Shown: in pieces, positions 13,151 to 14,427 of the stretch | Layout of the letters: every line of letters starts with the position of its first letter | Position numbering within the stretch: position 1 is the stretch's first letter | Assembly: GCA_009843565.1 (NCBI GenBank) | Contig: VYDF01000154.1 | Location: 1-14,427 of the forward strand | Origin: Acidimicrobiia bacterium | GTDB lineage: Bacteria; Actinomycetota; Acidimicrobiia; Acidimicrobiales; Bin134 | Direction: 5' to 3' | DNA: 14,427 nt | The notes under the pieces: generated by a model | Database searches by the model: none | The model's input: the letters and a program-made list of their open reading frames with translations, nothing else | What the model was told of the DNA's origin: nothing | Program-made: the position numbers and the translations under genes

Positions 13151-14032
13151 TTAGAGCTTGGCGACTTGGGAGAACTCGAGTTCGACTGGCGCCTCTCGGC
13201 CGAAGATGTTTCCCAAGACCTTCCCCTTGAGCTGGTCTTCGATTATCTCGGCCACCTCGCCGGAGAAGTCGGCGAACGGGCCTTCTTTGACCCGGATGGT
13301 TTCGCCCACCTCATACAGCAGGCGGGGCTTGGTGCGGCGGACGGTCTGCTCGCCATCCGTTTTGACCTGAAGGAAGTTCTCCACGTCTTTGCGCTTGAGG
13401 GCCGACGGTTTGCTCCCCCGCTGTCCGTGCCCGACGAAACCGGTCACGCCCGGGGTATTTCGAATCACGTCCCAGGAGACGTCGTTCATCTCGGCTCGAA
13501 CCAGCAGATAACCGGGGAACATTTTCTTCTTGGTAGTGACCTTCTTGCCACCCTTGAACTCCACCACGTCTTCCATCGGGATGACCGTTTCGTGGATGTG
13601 GCCCTCGGTGTCCATGGTCTTGCGACGGGCCTCGATGTTCTGCTGGACCTTGTTCTCATAACCCGATTGGGTGTGAACCACATACCACTTGCCGGGCATG
13701 TCGTAGGGGCTGATGGTCTCGGTATCTTCTTCGTCCTTCTCGTAAACCAACTCGTCGGCGTCGATGAAGTTGTCGGCGTCGTCAGCTTCGCCGGCGTCGC
13801 CGGGCAGGGCGTCGCCGGGCAGGGCGAACTCTTCCGACTGGTCGCTAGTGATGGGTTCGGGTTGGGCTACAGGTCCGGTGGGCAGCAGCGCCGCGGCGGC
13901 CTCGGCAGCATCGACGGTGTCGACGGTGTCGACGGCATCCACGGCTTCGACGGAATCGGGATCGGCCGCGACAGGGTCTGCGCTGGCGGGAAAGAGGTCT
14001 GTCATCTCGCTTTCGTCTATCTCAGAGCTCAT
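13151..14032 (-). CDS. nusG: Transcription termination/antitermination factor NusG with long acidic N-terminus
   Basis: NusG binds the beta-prime clamp of RNA polymerase through its NGN domain and links it to Rho or to ribosomal protein S10 through its KOW domain. The protein is 293 residues from ATG 14032, versus about 180 in E. coli and about 240 in M. tuberculosis. Residues 1-113 are a low-complexity acidic extension, including VDAVDTVDTVD and a doubled ALPGD. The NGN domain runs from about 114 (GKWYVVHTQSGYENKV) through KMFPGYLLVRAEM. The KOW domain occupies about 238-293 with VKEGPFADFSGEV. The start overlaps the secE stop in ATGA, so secE and nusG are translationally coupled. A longer open frame up to 14158 was rejected because it overlaps secE. 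A second possible start, MTDLFPAS at residue 10, cannot be excluded. Confidence 0.96.
   Translation of the reverse strand: MSSEIDESEMTDLFPASADPVAADPDSVEAVDAVDTVDTVDAAEAAAALLPTGPVAQPEPITSDQSEEFALPGDALPGDAGEADDADNFIDADELVYEKDEEDTETISPYDMPGKWYVVHTQSGYENKVQQNIEARRKTMDTEGHIHETVIPMEDVVEFKGGKKVTTKKKMFPGYLLVRAEMNDVSWDVIRNTPGVTGFVGHGQRGSKPSALKRKDVENFLQVKTDGEQTVRRTKPRLLYEVGETIRVKEGPFADFSGEVAEIIEDQLKGKVLGNIFGREAPVELEFSQVAKL
13796..13825 (-). repeat. Perfect 15-bp direct duplication inside nusG
   Basis: gtcgccgggcagggc occurs twice head to tail (plus strand) and encodes ALPGD twice in the acidic NusG extension. The two copies are identical at the DNA level, which points to a recent duplication. Confidence 0.85.
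13911..13955 (-). repeat. Five 9-bp tandem repeats inside nusG
   Basis: Five units of tcgacggtg or close variants (plus strand) run without gaps and encode a three-residue V-[DE]-[AT] pattern in the N-terminal extension of NusG. The units keep frame, so copy-number changes would alter only the length of the acidic tail. Confidence 0.85.
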
Positions 14033-14334
14033 CGGTCGAACAACTTCAAGATGGCCTCGCTGAAGCCCCAGTCGAGCAGGCCGATGGCGGTGGTGAGCAG
14101 CACGAGAACCACCAGCACCACGATGGAGTAGTTGACAACTTCCTCGCGTCGAGGCCAAGACACCTTGCGAAGCTCGCCGCGGACCTCGCGCAGAAACTGG
14201 GCAGGCCCGACCCGCTCCTCACCGGGCCGAGGCTGATTGCGAGGTTGGCGGCGGTCGCGGACCGGGGTGCCTTCTTCATCGACGAAGCCCTGCCTTTTGG
14301 CCATCCGCTTCTGTTGTCTATTCAGGTCGGTCAT
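14029..14334 (-). CDS. secE: Preprotein translocase subunit SecE
   Basis: SecE clamps SecY in the SecYEG protein-export channel of the cytoplasmic membrane. The protein is 101 residues from ATG 14334, with GGAG five bases upstream. The frame is open back to 14406, but that would run into the tRNA. Seen: a basic, hydrophilic N-terminus (residues 1-45), the amphipathic signature FLREVRGELRKVSWPRREEV at 47-66, then a single membrane helix at about 67-90 (NYSIVVLVVLVLLTTAIGLL). One membrane segment is the common form outside the enterobacteria. It follows tRNA-Trp by 45 bases and overlaps nusG by four. The ribosome-binding site lies in a predicted hairpin. Confidence 0.96.
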   Translation of the reverse strand: MTDLNRQQKRMAKRQGFVDEEGTPVRDRRQPRNQPRPGEERVGPAQFLREVRGELRKVSWPRREEVVNYSIVVLVVLVLLTTAIGLLDWGFSEAILKLFDR

Positions 14335-14339
14335 TGGGA

Positions 14340-14364
14340 CTCCAGTGCGCCCGGCACTGCGGAG
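14340..14364 (-). promoter_or_regulatory. Hairpin masking the secE ribosome-binding site
   Basis: In the mRNA sense CUCC-gc-AGUGC, loop CGGGC, GCACU-GGAG: a 5-bp stem extended by four pairs in which CUCC binds the Shine-Dalgarno GGAG. The AUG follows five bases later. The complementarity is seen directly. That it limits secE translation until opened is inference. It could instead assist 3' processing of the upstream tRNA. Confidence 0.5.
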
Positions 14365-14379
14365 ATGGAATTGCTTGCG

Positions 14380-14427
14380 CAGGGCAGGAGGGACTCGAAC
14401 CCCCAACCGCCGGTTTTGGAGACCGGT
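14380..14427 (-). tRNA. trnW: tRNA-Trp (CCA anticodon), 3' portion only
   Basis: The window edge cuts the gene, leaving the anticodon arm onward. Seen in the RNA sense: anticodon stem CCGGT, loop CTCCAAA with anticodon CCA, stem ACCGG; variable loop CGGTT; T-arm GGGGG-TTCGAGT-CCCTC; acceptor strand CTGCCCT; discriminator G as in bacterial tRNA-Trp. The next bases are CGC, so the 3' CCA tail is not encoded and must be added by nucleotidyltransferase. tRNA-Trp directly upstream of secE-nusG is a widespread bacterial arrangement. The 45-base spacer suggests cotranscription. Confidence 0.93.

Noticed and set aside
14033..14158. 42-residue N-terminal extension of NusG
   Set aside because: It would overlap secE out of frame; the ATG at 14032 gives a classic ATGA junction.
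14335..14406. 24-residue N-terminal extension of SecE
   Set aside because: It would read into the mature tRNA-Trp, while the ATG at 14334 has GGAG at proper spacing.

Overview
This window is a compact, GC-rich bacterial housekeeping cluster with every gene on the minus strand, so transcription runs from high to low coordinates. The order is trnW(CCA)-secE-nusG-rplK-rplA-rplJ-rplL-rpoB-rpoC-rpsL-rpsG-fusA: the classic secE/nusG, L11, L10, rpoBC and str operons fused without intervening genes. An actinobacterial origin is supported by the charged coiled-coil insertion near the N-terminus of beta-prime (about residues 143-250), the Actinobacteria-type rifampicin region and C-terminal parts of RpoB, and GTG/TTG starts. 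An Acidimicrobiia-like member is my best guess, but I cannot prove it from this sequence.

Layout. 14380-14427 is the 3' part of tRNA-Trp. SecE (14029-14334) and NusG (13151-14032) overlap by four bases. L11 and L1 follow (12696-13121, 11915-12616). A 215-base leader comes next, with an L10-type autoregulatory RNA, a strong hairpin and a tiny ORF whose stop overlaps the L10 start. L10 and L7/L12 (11118-11699, 10653-11048) form the ribosomal stalk. A 207-base gap with a 12-bp inverted repeat separates L7/L12 from RpoB (6861-10445), which abuts RpoC (2928-6860) with no spacer. A 65-base gap with a hairpin precedes S12, S7 and a truncated EF-G that runs off the left edge. Together the genes make the core RNA polymerase, its elongation factor NusG, the protein-export subunit SecE, and the GTPase-associated and decoding parts of the ribosome.

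No mobile element, CRISPR array or novel multi-gene system is visible. The interest lies in unusual states of universal proteins. Beta-prime keeps zinc site 1 but has replaced all four cysteines of zinc site 2 (Pro891, Asp969, Ser976, Ser979). S12 carries Arg at position 88, the state known as the streptomycin-resistance substitution K88R. L10 ends in four 11-residue repeats, which suggests an enlarged L7/L12 stalk. NusG has an acidic, repeat-built N-terminal extension of about 113 residues. Several intergenic RNA structures look regulatory, including a hairpin that would bury the secE ribosome-binding site.
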